Below are positions 38,972 through 48,389 of a DNA stretch of 64,000 nt, piece after piece. Positions within the stretch are counted from its first letter, which is position 1; each line of letters begins with the position of its first letter. This DNA is from Acidimicrobiales bacterium. GTDB lineage: Bacteria > Actinomycetota > Acidimicrobiia > Acidimicrobiales > Iamiaceae. The translations under genes were made by a program, and so were the position numbers. The notes beneath the pieces are model-generated. The model worked only from the letters and a program-made list of their open reading frames with translations, had not been told where the DNA came from and did not search any database. The stretch lies in the NCBI GenBank assembly GCA_030447445.1, contig JAUJOW010000001.1:152511-216510 (forward strand), written 5' to 3'.

Positions 38972-39485
38972 CGCCGGTCCTCTCGTCGTAGGCCCGACGG
39001 AACGCCGAGCGGGCCCGGACGAGCAGGGCCTCGGTGGCGTGCAGGGTTCGGCCCAGGTGGTCGGCCACCTCGGCCACGCCGAGACCGTCGAGGTAGCGCA
39101 GCGTCAGCGCCGCCCGGTGGTGGACGCCCAGCTCGGCCAGCACGGCCCGGGCCACGGCGGCGTCCAGATGGGCGTCCCAGGGGTCCTCGCTGACGGTGGC
39201 CTGGTCGTGGACGAGAGCCAGCTTGCGCTGCTCCCGGGCCAGGCGGCGCCAGTGATCGACGAGCTTGTGGCGGGCCACCCCCACCAGCCAGGCCACCGTC
39301 ACCGGGTTCACCGTGCCCCGCTGGACGGCGGTGACCGCAGCGAGGAAGGTCTCGGCACAGAGGTCCTCGGCCACCGGCGGGCTCCCGCAGCGGGGCAACA
39401 GGTAGCCGTACACCTGGGGGAGGGCCCGGTCGTAGAGCTCGAGCAGCACGGTGCCCCGCTCCTCGGCCTCGGCACGCTCGCCCAT
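38964..39485 (-). CDS. ECF RNA polymerase sigma factor
   Basis: VAEDLCAETFLAAV; WLVGVARHKLVDHWRR; RAALTLRYLDGLGVAEVADHLGRTLHATEALLVRAR. Confidence 0.9.
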   Translation of the reverse strand: MGERAEAEERGTVLLELYDRALPQVYGYLLPRCGSPPVAEDLCAETFLAAVTAVQRGTVNPVTVAWLVGVARHKLVDHWRRLAREQRKLALVHDQATVSEDPWDAHLDAAVARAVLAELGVHHRAALTLRYLDGLGVAEVADHLGRTLHATEALLVRARSAFRRAYDERTGDA

Positions 39486-39567
39486 CGCCCCATCGTCGTC
39501 GCTGCGGTCGACCTTCCGACGGGTGACCGAGAGCACCCGAGGGCGCCGCCGCCCGTAGGGTGCGGAC

Positions 39568-39963
39568 GTGGAGGTGCTCTCGAGCCGGGTGCTGCTGGCC
39601 CCGGCGGACCTCGACGCCGCCCTCGAGTGGTACACCAGCGTCCTGGGCCTGCGGGTGTACCGCGAGTACGGGGCCGGCGGCCGGCGCACCGGCGCCGTCC
39701 TGTTCCTCGGGGGTGGCCTGCTCGAGCTCACCGGTCCCCGGGCCGGGGCCCCCGCTGGGCCCGGCGCGGCGACGCTGTGGCTCCAGGTGCCCGACGTGGA
39801 CGCCGAGCACGACCGCCTCCGCGCCGCCGGCGTGGCCGTCGCCGCTCCACCCGAAACCATGCCCTGGGGCCTGCGGGAGTGCTGGGTGGCCGACCCCGAC
39901 GGCACCCGGATCGTGCTCGTGGAGGTCCCCGTCGGCCATCCGATCCGCACCCGCCTCACCTGA
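39568..39963 (+). CDS. VOC family protein
   Basis: LLAPADLDAALEWYTSVLGLRVYREYG...LRECWVADPDGTRIVLVEV. Confidence 0.82.
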   Translation: MEVLSSRVLLAPADLDAALEWYTSVLGLRVYREYGAGGRRTGAVLFLGGGLLELTGPRAGAPAGPGAATLWLQVPDVDAEHDRLRAAGVAVAAPPETMPWGLRECWVADPDGTRIVLVEVPVGHPIRTRLT

Positions 39964-39973
39964 GGGCGCTCCC

Positions 39974-40005
39974 GTGGCGGCGAATCGACATCGATTCGCC
40001 GCCAC
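39974..40005. repeat. Dispersed palindromic element, copy 4 (perfect; intergenic)
   Basis: gtggcggcgaatcga-ca-tcgattcgccgccac, 15-bp perfect arms. Confidence 0.9.
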
Positions 40006-40041
40006 TTGACCGAGCGGTCAGCATCGGTTCCACTGCCAGCG

Positions 40042-41733
40042 ATGACGCTCAGCTACGCCGCCGCAGCGGCGCAGGTCACCGCCCCCGGCCAGCGCTTCGA
40101 GACGATGGAGGAGACCGTGGCCGGGAGGACCCAGACCGTCTTCCGCCACGCCCCGCCCAGTCTCCGCGAGCTGTTCGCCTCGGCCCGGGGCCGCGGCGAC
40201 GACACCTTCCTCGTCTTCGAGGACGAGCGCTGGAGCTTCGCCGAGGCCATGGCCCAGGTCGACGGCCTCGGCGCCGCGCTCGTCGAGCGCTACGGCGTGG
40301 CACGCGGTGACCGGGTGGCCATCGCCATGCGCAACTACCCCGAGTGGGTCATTGCCTTTGCCGCCATCACGTCGGTGGGAGCGGTCTCGGTCTCCCTCAA
40401 CGCCTGGTGGACCGCCGACGAGCTCGACTACGCCCTCGCCGACTGCGGGGCGAAGGTGCTCGTGGCCGACGGCGAGCGGGTCGAGCGGTCCCGGGAGACC
40501 TGCGACCTCCTCGGCCTGCCCACGATCGCGGTTCGGGCTCCCGGCCCGCTCCCGTCCGGGGTCGACCGGTGGACCGACGTGGTCGTACCGGGCCAACCGT
40601 TGCCCGAGGTGCCCATCGACCCCGACGACGACGCCACCATCCTCTACACCTCGGGGACAACTGGCCGGCCCAAGGGCGCCGTCTCCACCCACCGGGCCGT
40701 CCTGCAGGCCCTGCTCGGCTTCGGCTGCCGGTCGGCCATCGAGCGGTTGCGGCGCCCCGAGGAGGCGCCGGGCGACGGCCTGCCGGTCTTCATCCTCATC
40801 GTCCCCCTCTTCCATGTCACCGGGTGCGTGCCGGTGATGCTGTCGTGCTTCGCCAGCGGCCTGAAGCTCGTGATCATGCACAAGTGGGACCCCGATCGGG
40901 CCCTCGAGCTGATCGAACGCGAACGGGTGACCAACTTCGTGGGCGTGCCCACCCAGAGCTGGGACCTCCTCGAGTCGCCCCGCTTCGCCGACTTCGACAC
41001 CTCCAGCCTGGTGAGCGTGGGGGGCGGCGGGGCCCCTGCGCCCCCGGAGCTGGTCAAGCGGGTGGCGTCGAGCTTCTCGCAGGGCCGGCCGTCGATCGGC
41101 TACGGCATGACCGAGACCAATGCCTACGGGCCCCAGAACTCGGGCACCGACTACCTCACCCATCCCACGAGCACGGGGCGGGCCACGCCCATCCTGGACA
41201 TCGACGTCCGCGACCCCGAGGGCCGGTCACTGCCGGTGGGCGAGCGGGGCGAGATCTGGTTGCGGGGGCCGAACCTCATCCGGGGGTACTGGAACCGGCC
41301 CGAGGAGACCGCCGAGACCATCGTCGACGGCTGGCTGCGGACGGGGGACATCGGCCGGGTCGACGACGAGGGCTTCGTCTACGTCGAGGACCGGGCCAAG
41401 GACATGGTGCTGCGGGCCGGGGAGAACGTGTACTGCACAGAGGTGGAGGCGGCCATCTACGAGCACCCCGACGTCCACGAGGCGGCCGTCTTCGGCGTGC
41501 CGCACGAACGCCTCGGCGAGGAGGTGGCCGCCGCCGTCCGCCCCAAGCTCGGGCGGAGCGTGACCCCAGCCGAGGTGCGGTCCCACGTGGCCGAGCGCCT
41601 CGCCGGCTTCAAGGTGCCGGCCCGGGTGCTCGTGCTCGACGACCCCCTCCCCCGGAACCCCGCCGGCAAGGTGCTGAAGCGGGAGCTGCGTGACCGGATG
41701 GACCCGACCGTCAACGCCCCGGCGACGACGTGA
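40042..41733 (+). CDS. AMP-dependent acyl-CoA synthetase/ligase
   Basis: ILYTSGTTGRPKGAVSTHRA; GYGMTETNAYGPQN; DGWLRTGDIGRVDDEGFVYVEDRAKDMVLRAGENVY. Confidence 0.92.
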   Translation: MTLSYAAAAAQVTAPGQRFETMEETVAGRTQTVFRHAPPSLRELFASARGRGDDTFLVFEDERWSFAEAMAQVDGLGAALVERYGVARGDRVAIAMRNYPEWVIAFAAITSVGAVSVSLNAWWTADELDYALADCGAKVLVADGERVERSRETCDLLGLPTIAVRAPGPLPSGVDRWTDVVVPGQPLPEVPIDPDDDATILYTSGTTGRPKGAVSTHRAVLQALLGFGCRSAIERLRRPEEAPGDGLPVFILIVPLFHVTGCVPVMLSCFASGLKLVIMHKWDPDRALELIERERVTNFVGVPTQSWDLLESPRFADFDTSSLVSVGGGGAPAPPELVKRVASSFSQGRPSIGYGMTETNAYGPQNSGTDYLTHPTSTGRATPILDIDVRDPEGRSLPVGERGEIWLRGPNLIRGYWNRPEETAETIVDGWLRTGDIGRVDDEGFVYVEDRAKDMVLRAGENVYCTEVEAAIYEHPDVHEAAVFGVPHERLGEEVAAAVRPKLGRSVTPAEVRSHVAERLAGFKVPARVLVLDDPLPRNPAGKVLKRELRDRMDPTVNAPATT

Positions 41734-42983
41734 GCGCCGCCACGAGCACCGCCCCGCTGGCCATCGAGGCGGAGCCCGCCGAGCTCGGCTTCGACGCCGA
41801 CCGCTTGTCCCGCATCGACGGCCACTTCGCCCGCTACGTCGACGACGGCCGGTTGCCGGGATGGCTCGTCCTGGTGAGCCGCCACGGCCGCATCGTGCAC
41901 CTCGCCACCCACGGCCAGCGGGACCTCGAGGCCGGCCTCCCCGTCGAGATCGACACCCTGTTCCGCGTCTACTCGATGACCAAGCCGATCACGTCGGTGG
42001 CGGCGATGATGCTGGCCGAGGAGGGGGCCTTCGAGCTGAAGGACCCGGTCAGCGCCTTCCTCCCCGCCTTCGCCGACACCCGGGTCTACCGGTCCGGTTC
42101 GGCGCTCAACCCGGTGACCGAGCCGGCGTCGGAGCCCATCCGCCTCTGGCACCTGCTCACCCACACATCGGGGCTCACCTACGGGTTCCACTACGCCCAC
42201 CCGGTGGACTCGATGTACCGGGCCGCCGGCTTCGACTTCGGCACCCCGCCCGGGGTCGACCTGGCCGGCTGCTGCGACACCTGGGCCAGCCTGCCCCTCG
42301 TGTTCCAGCCGGGCCGGGAGTGGAACTACTCGGTGGCCACCGACGTGCTCGGCCGGGTCGTCGAGGTGGTGTCGGGCCAACCGCTCGACCGGTTCCTCGA
42401 GGATCGGGTCCTCGGGCCCCTCGGCATGCACGACACCGCCTTCTGGGCCGATGAAGCCGACCACGGCCGCCTCGCCGCGCTCTACGCCCCCGAGCCGGGG
42501 ACCCGCCGGGCGGTGCGCATCGACGCGCTCGGCGCCACCGCCCTCAGCCGCCCGGCCTGCCTGTCCGGCGGCGGTGGCCTGGTGTCCTCGGCCCACGACT
42601 ACCACCGGTTCGCCCGGATGCTGCTCGGCCGCGGCCAGCTCGACGGCGTCCGCCTCCTCGGGTCCCGCACCCTCGCCTACATGGCCGCCAACCACCTGCC
42701 CGGTGGCGCCGACCTCGAGGAGTACGGCCGGCCGCTGTTCGCCGAGACCACCTTCGACGGGGTGGGGTTCGGTCTCGGGTTCTCGGTGGTGACCGACCCG
42801 GTCAAGCACAAGGTGACGTCCAACGCCGGCGAGCTCGGGTGGGGCGGCGCCGCCAGCACGGCGTTCTCGGTCGACCCGGTCGACGGCGTGATCGCCATCT
42901 TCCTGACCCAGCTCCTGCCGTCGAGCACCCACCCCATCCGGTCACAGCTCAAGGCCCTCGTCTCCCAGGCCCTCGTCGACTGA
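41730..42983 (+). CDS. Serine hydrolase (beta-lactamase family esterase)
   Basis: FRVYSMTKPITSVAAMMLAE; WNYSVATDVLGRVVEVVSG. Confidence 0.9.
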   Translation: MSAATSTAPLAIEAEPAELGFDADRLSRIDGHFARYVDDGRLPGWLVLVSRHGRIVHLATHGQRDLEAGLPVEIDTLFRVYSMTKPITSVAAMMLAEEGAFELKDPVSAFLPAFADTRVYRSGSALNPVTEPASEPIRLWHLLTHTSGLTYGFHYAHPVDSMYRAAGFDFGTPPGVDLAGCCDTWASLPLVFQPGREWNYSVATDVLGRVVEVVSGQPLDRFLEDRVLGPLGMHDTAFWADEADHGRLAALYAPEPGTRRAVRIDALGATALSRPACLSGGGGLVSSAHDYHRFARMLLGRGQLDGVRLLGSRTLAYMAANHLPGGADLEEYGRPLFAETTFDGVGFGLGFSVVTDPVKHKVTSNAGELGWGGAASTAFSVDPVDGVIAIFLTQLLPSSTHPIRSQLKALVSQALVD

Positions 42984-42987
42984 GCTC

Positions 42988-44007
42988 GTGGTGCACCTGC
43001 CCGTCCTCGACGTCGGCCCGCTCGTGGCGCCAACCGGGGACGACCCCGGCGCCCGGGAGCGGCTGGCCGAGGCCATCGACGCCGCCTGCGCCGACGTGGG
43101 CTTCTTCACGATCGTCGGTCACGGCGTCGACCCCGGCCTCCGCCGCCGCCTCGACCGGTTGGCCCGCGCCTTCTTCGCCCTCCCCGACGATGCCAAGGCG
43201 GCGGTGGCCATGGAGCACGGTGGGCGGGCGTGGCGGGGCTGGTTCCCCGTCGGGGGCGAGCTCACCTCCGGCGTCCCCGACCGCAAGGAGGGCCTGTACT
43301 TCGGGGCCGAGCTGGGCGACGACGATCCCCGGGTGCGGGCGGGGACGCCGCTGCACGGCCCCAACCTCTTCCCGGCCGAGCCGCCGGGCTGGTGCGACAC
43401 CGTGCTGGACTACCTGGCCGCGCTCACCCGGCTCGGCCACTCGCTCATGGAGGGCATCGCTCTCGCGCTGGGCCTCGATCAGGGGTGGTTCGACCGCCAC
43501 CTCACCGGCGACCCGCTCGTGCTGTTCCGCATCTTCCACTACCCGCCATCGCCTCCGGTGGCGAGGCACGACGAGTGGGGCGTGGGCGAGCACACCGACT
43601 ACGGCCTGCTCACCATCCTGGGCCAGGACGACGCCGGCGGCCTCCAGGTGCACACGCCAGGGGGCTGGATCGACGTCCCCCCGATCCCCGACGCGTTCGT
43701 CTGCAACCTCGGCGACATGCTCGAGCGCATGACCGGGGGACGGTACCGGTCGACGCCCCACCGGGTGCGGGCCAGCACCGCCTCGTCCCGCCTGTCCTAC
43801 CCCTTCTTCTTCGACCCGGCGTGGGACGCCGAGGTCCGCCCCCTCCCGCTCGCCCCGCCACCGGCCGGTGACAGCCCGGCCCGTCGCCGCTGGGACCACG
43901 CCGACGTGCACTCCTTCGACGGCACCTACGGCGAGTACCTCCTCGGCAAGGTCGGTCGGGTCTTCCCCGAACTCGGCGCCGAGGTACTCGACCGCCCGCC
44001 GGCCTGA
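42988..44007 (+). CDS. 2OG-Fe(II) oxygenase, isopenicillin N synthase-like
   Basis: DVGFFTIVGHGVD; GEHTDYGLLTILGQDDAGGLQVHTPGGWIDVPP; NLGDMLERMTGGRYRSTPHRV. Confidence 0.9.
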   Translation: MVHLPVLDVGPLVAPTGDDPGARERLAEAIDAACADVGFFTIVGHGVDPGLRRRLDRLARAFFALPDDAKAAVAMEHGGRAWRGWFPVGGELTSGVPDRKEGLYFGAELGDDDPRVRAGTPLHGPNLFPAEPPGWCDTVLDYLAALTRLGHSLMEGIALALGLDQGWFDRHLTGDPLVLFRIFHYPPSPPVARHDEWGVGEHTDYGLLTILGQDDAGGLQVHTPGGWIDVPPIPDAFVCNLGDMLERMTGGRYRSTPHRVRASTASSRLSYPFFFDPAWDAEVRPLPLAPPPAGDSPARRRWDHADVHSFDGTYGEYLLGKVGRVFPELGAEVLDRPPA

Positions 44008-44015
44008 GGGAGCGC

Positions 44016-44327
44016 TCAGCCCTCGTCGTCAGCCGCAGGCTCAGCCAGGAGGCCGGCGGTGGCGGCCAGCGCCGTGGCCAGGCCGGCGGCCCGTTCCACC
44101 ACCGCCGCCATGTAGTGCTCGCCCACGGTGCCCTGCCCCTGCAGGGGTGGGTGGCCGAGGGACCGCAACAGCGCCGTGGGGTCGTCGGCGGGCTCGATCG
44201 GATGGGGGTCGGCCAGTTGCGGCACGGGACGCCAGAGGTCGACCGGCTTGGGCTTGCGGGCCCGCCGCCGACGACTCTGGGACCGTGTGGATCGCCCCTC
44301 GCTGGTCGGTGCCGTCTGCTCGCTCAT
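44016..44327 (-). CDS. Small hypothetical protein
   Basis: ORF overlapping the start of the helicase operon. Confidence 0.5.
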   Translation of the reverse strand: MSEQTAPTSEGRSTRSQSRRRRARKPKPVDLWRPVPQLADPHPIEPADDPTALLRSLGHPPLQGQGTVGEHYMAAVVERAAGLATALAATAGLLAEPAADDEG

Positions 44328-47300
44328 GAGCCCTCCTCGGTGAGCAGCTCGTCGGGTCGCAGGCCGAGCGCGGCCTGGAGTTGGGTGGCGTCGAGGTCGG
44401 CCAGCGAGCTCGACTTCGGGAGCACCAGGTCGGCGATGTGCCGCTTGCCGGCCACCACCTCCTCGACCCGTTCGTCGACAGTGCCCGGACACACGAGCCG
44501 GTGGGACACCACGGTGCGGGTCTGGCCGATGCGCCAGGCCCGGTCACGGGCCTGGTCCTCGACGGCGGGGTTCCACCAGCGGTCGTACAGCACCACGTGG
44601 CTGGCGGCGGTGAGGTTCAAGCCCGTGCCGCCGGCCTTGAGGGACAGCACGAGCGCCCCCGGTCCATGCCCGCCCTGGAACTCGGTGACGAGGCGGTCGC
44701 GGGCACCGCGGGCCAGCCCGCCGTGGTAGCAGGCGATGGGCACACCGGTGGTCTCGGACAGGTGGTCGGCCACCCGCTTGCCCCACTCGGCGAAGTGGGT
44801 GAACACCAGGATCCGCTCGCCGGCGGCGAAGACCGATTCGACGATCTCCTCCAGGCGGGCCAGCTTGCCCGACCGGCCGGCCAGCTCCCTGCCGTCGTCC
44901 TGGTAGGCGGCCGGGTGGTTGCAGATCTGCTTGAGGGCGGTGATGGCGGCGAGGATGGCGCCCTGCTTGGGCTCGGCACCGGCGCCGTCGCCCCCGGTGG
45001 CACCGGCCACGAGCCCGTCGAGCACGGCCTGGTAGAGGCCGATCTGCTCGGGGGTCATCGTGCAGCGGTCGAGCTCGTCGATCCGATCGGGCAGCTCGGC
45101 GGCCACCACCGGCTCGCTCTTGGTGCGGCGGAAGACGAGGAGCCCGTTGAGGGCGCGGAGGGCGGCCTCGCTCTCACCGGACAGCTGGGCGACGAAGGTC
45201 GGTCGAGTCCCCACGAGACCGGGGTTGGTGAAGTCGAGGATGGCCCACAGGTCACCGAGGCCGTTCTCGATCGGTGTGCCGGTGAGGGCGAGCCGGGACC
45301 GAGCCGGGATCCGCCGCAGTTGCTGGGCGGTGTCGTTGGCGGGGTTCTTGATGGCCTGGGCCTCGTCGAGGACGACGCGGTACCAGGTCCTTGCGGCCAG
45401 CGCCTCGACGTCGCGGACGGCAGTGCCGTAGGTGGTGATGACGACGTCGGCCGCAGCTACCTCGGCGGCGAGGTCGTCGGCCGATGCCCGGGCCGCCCCG
45501 TGGTGGACGACCACCCGCAGCCCGGGGGTGAACCGGGCCGCCTCGGCGGCCCAGTTGCCGACCACCGCCGGCGGGGCGATCACGAGCGCAGGACCCTCGC
45601 CCGGGGCGCGGGCCATGTGGGCCAACACCGTCGGCGTCTTGCCGAGACCCATGTCGAGGGCGAGGCAGCCACCGAGCTCGACGGCGTCGAGGAACCCGAG
45701 CCAGGCCAGGGCCTCGGCCTGGTAGCTGCGCAGCTCCCCGACGAAGCCCGCTGGTGAGGTGACCGGCTCGGTGGGCACCGCCTTGGCCCGGTGCAGCAGG
45801 TCGTTGGCCCACCCCCGTCCCTCGACGGTGAGGCCACCGCCGAGGGACGAGCCCTCGAGGCCGACGGCGTGGCGCAGGATCTCGGCTCCGGTGAGCCGGG
45901 TCACCGACTGCCGCTCGGCCAGCGCCGCCTGCGCCTCCTTCAGGTCGACCTGGTCGAGCTCCACCCACCGGCCGCGGGACCGCACCAGGGGCCGAGCTTC
46001 GGCGGCCAGCCGAGCCACCTCCGCAGCGGTGAGCTCGACGTCGTCGAACACCGCTGACCACCGCACGTCGCTCAGCTGGTGGGCACCGACCACCGAATCA
46101 CCGGTCGGCTCGGTGAACAGCCGGAGCCCGGCGCTGGGCTTGCGCCGCGACAGTGCCGGGACCCGGACGTCGAAACCGGCGGCCTCGAGCGATGCGCCGG
46201 TGACCGTCATGAGCTCCCACGCCTCGGGCTGACTCAGGTAGACCTGGCCGCGGCGCAGCGCTCCCGGCCGGAGCAGCTCGGGCAGGATGCGCTCCAGCCG
46301 GGACAGCTCCTCGGCCAGCGGCTTGGTGGCCTTGCTGTCCCCGAGCGCCACCTCGATGGGCAGCAGCCCTCCTTCGGCGCCCGGACCGAGCACGGAGAGG
46401 AACCAGGCGTCGCCGGTGTCGGGAGGGTCGAGCTGCACCACCAGCCTGGGCCGGGACCGGGCCGTCACCGGCTCGACCCAGCGGTCCAGCCGCTTGGAGA
46501 TCTCGGCGCCCGCGGCCACGGGCGCCTCGAACGAGGAGCCGTCGAGGCGGGTGGTGACGGCCTCAGCCACGGCGGCCGCCGTGCGGGTGCTCGGTGGGGG
46601 CGCCGGCAGCTCGAACCGCCCGGCGGCATCGGCGGCGATGGCGTGGACGACGGCCCGGATCACCTCGAGCGTGACCGTCCGGGCCTCGGCCCGAGCCAGC
46701 GCCGTGACCGACCCCGGCATGGCGGCGGCCAGCTCGGCCAGGGTGGTCTCGTCCACGAGCGCCGGCACCCACCGCACGGACAGCTCGAGGGCCTTGCGCT
46801 CGGGGCGCTTGTCGCCCCGCAACGTGGGCACCACGCACCCCTTCGCCACCAGGCGCACGGCGGCCACGGCGATGCGACCCAGCCAGATCACGCTGGCCCC
46901 CACCCCTTCGCCACCGAGCCCCCCGCCCACGGCCACCAACCACCCGAGCGCCTCGGCCACCGGGATGGACAGCGCCGCCGCCCGGGCGCCGGTAGGCAGG
47001 GTCACCGGCGAGTGCAGGCTCCAGCCCACGGCTGGCCCGCCCATGGCCTCGAGCCGGTCGGCCAGCTCGTCGTTGGTGGCCGGCGCCGTCCCCGGTCCGG
47101 CCGCCCACACCACCACCTCGCCCCCCGACCACGACGCCTGCAGCCTCACCTCGCCGGCGGGGTCGGCGGCCACCACGATCGCCGCCCGGTCGGGGGTGCG
47201 GGTCACGGCGTCGTAGGCCGCCTCCAGCCAGGTCAGCTCCTCCTCGAAGTCGGCCACCACCTGGTCGCGCTCGGGCCCGGGGAGCTGGCGCACCGCCTCG

Positions 47301-47449
47301 AGACGGTCCTCGGTCTCGTCGAGCAACCGCTCGAGCGTGCGCCGCTGCGCTCGGGGGTCGGCCGCCAGGGTGGCGAGCTGCTCGGCGGTGGCGGTGCCCT
47401 CGACGGCGGCCCAGACGGCGGCCTCGAGGGCTCGGGTGGCGTCATCCAT
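44324..47449 (-). CDS. SNF2/SWI2-family helicase
   Basis: CLALDMGLGKTPTVLAHMA; LDEAQAIKNP; LTGTPIENGLGDLWAILDF; YDRWWNPAVEDQARDRAWRIGQTRTV. Confidence 0.92.
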   Translation of the reverse strand: MDDATRALEAAVWAAVEGTATAEQLATLAADPRAQRRTLERLLDETEDRLEAVRQLPGPERDQVVADFEEELTWLEAAYDAVTRTPDRAAIVVAADPAGEVRLQASWSGGEVVVWAAGPGTAPATNDELADRLEAMGGPAVGWSLHSPVTLPTGARAAALSIPVAEALGWLVAVGGGLGGEGVGASVIWLGRIAVAAVRLVAKGCVVPTLRGDKRPERKALELSVRWVPALVDETTLAELAAAMPGSVTALARAEARTVTLEVIRAVVHAIAADAAGRFELPAPPPSTRTAAAVAEAVTTRLDGSSFEAPVAAGAEISKRLDRWVEPVTARSRPRLVVQLDPPDTGDAWFLSVLGPGAEGGLLPIEVALGDSKATKPLAEELSRLERILPELLRPGALRRGQVYLSQPEAWELMTVTGASLEAAGFDVRVPALSRRKPSAGLRLFTEPTGDSVVGAHQLSDVRWSAVFDDVELTAAEVARLAAEARPLVRSRGRWVELDQVDLKEAQAALAERQSVTRLTGAEILRHAVGLEGSSLGGGLTVEGRGWANDLLHRAKAVPTEPVTSPAGFVGELRSYQAEALAWLGFLDAVELGGCLALDMGLGKTPTVLAHMARAPGEGPALVIAPPAVVGNWAAEAARFTPGLRVVVHHGAARASADDLAAEVAAADVVITTYGTAVRDVEALAARTWYRVVLDEAQAIKNPANDTAQQLRRIPARSRLALTGTPIENGLGDLWAILDFTNPGLVGTRPTFVAQLSGESEAALRALNGLLVFRRTKSEPVVAAELPDRIDELDRCTMTPEQIGLYQAVLDGLVAGATGGDGAGAEPKQGAILAAITALKQICNHPAAYQDDGRELAGRSGKLARLEEIVESVFAAGERILVFTHFAEWGKRVADHLSETTGVPIACYHGGLARGARDRLVTEFQGGHGPGALVLSLKAGGTGLNLTAASHVVLYDRWWNPAVEDQARDRAWRIGQTRTVVSHRLVCPGTVDERVEEVVAGKRHIADLVLPKSSSLADLDATQLQAALGLRPDELLTEEGS

Positions 47450-47942
47450 GTGTCATCGGGCGTTCCCTGCGCCCGGCTACGGCCGTCCACGTGACGCCGT
47501 AGCCCTGTTGTCCGGCATCTCGGAGGGGGCTCGTGCCTCGACCCTGCTCCACCGCCCGTCGGAGGCGGGACGCCGAAACGCTCATGCTAGCGACGATCAC
47601 GGCCTCCGCGCGCGCGGCGCGAACGCCGCCGGTCGTCGGTCAGCACGCGGCCCGTTCGGCCGGGGTCTCGCTGTCGGACCGAAGAAGGCGCTCTTCAGGA
47701 CTACCGAGAACGCGCCTCACTGATGCCGCCATCCAGGAGACGGAACGTCGGACGGGTTCCCGGCAACACATCGACCGCGGGGACGCCCGGATCGCCTATG
47801 CCGACTTGCTGGGAAGGACAAGCCTGAAGGGCTTGCGGGCGGACGCCAACGGCCAGCTGCGGACGGGCAAGCTCGTCAACGCCGGTCTCCTGTAGCCGGG
47901 TCGGCGCGAGATCGACCTGGTCCGGATGACCGAAGCCGTCCG

Positions 47943-48389
47943 CTACTCGCTCCTTGTGGATGACCGGGGACTCACCAATGGCGGTTCGTGGCCTCCCCCC
48001 AGCCATTCGCCCGTTGCGTGGAGCAGCTCATGGTGGAGGAGCCACTCGGACGTCCAAGGGACCGTCGTGCGGGCGATCAGGAGGTCGCCTTTCCATTGGT
48101 GATGCATATGCAGACACAGCTCGTCGCCAGGGTACACGTGGCGCAGCCGACCACCGGGCGGCGGCTCAAGTGGAGGGTCGAGCACTGTGACGCGGGGTGC
48201 CTTGCCGAGGGCATATTCGATCTTGACCGTGTACTCCAAGCTGACCGCACTCGGCTGCAACGTCCCCACCCAGGTCAGGCGATTAGGTCCCAGCTTGACT
48301 CGGCTGGTCGGGAACATCGCTCGGAGGGCCAGCGCCTGCTTCGCCGGGTTGCGGTCAGGCCCTGTCCGGCTCTTCACCGAAGAAGTCAT
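47943..48389 (-). CDS. CBASS-associated E2-like protein (type II-short)
   Basis: VSLEYTVKIEYALGKAPRVTVLDPPLEPPPGGRLRHVYPGDELCLHMHHQWKGDLLIARTTVPWTSEWLLHHELLHATGEWLGGGHEP: VYPG..LCL with candidate catalytic Cys and TxxPWTSEWL..ELxxATGEWLGGG. Confidence 0.75.
   Translation of the reverse strand: MTSSVKSRTGPDRNPAKQALALRAMFPTSRVKLGPNRLTWVGTLQPSAVSLEYTVKIEYALGKAPRVTVLDPPLEPPPGGRLRHVYPGDELCLHMHHQWKGDLLIARTTVPWTSEWLLHHELLHATGEWLGGGHEPPLVSPRSSTRSE

Noticed and set aside
44324-47449. SNF2 helicase as part of a DISARM/BREX-like defence island
   Set aside because: No DrmA/DrmB, BrxC/PglZ or nuclease partners nearby; SNF2 proteins of this layout are common housekeeping/unknown genes in actinobacteria.
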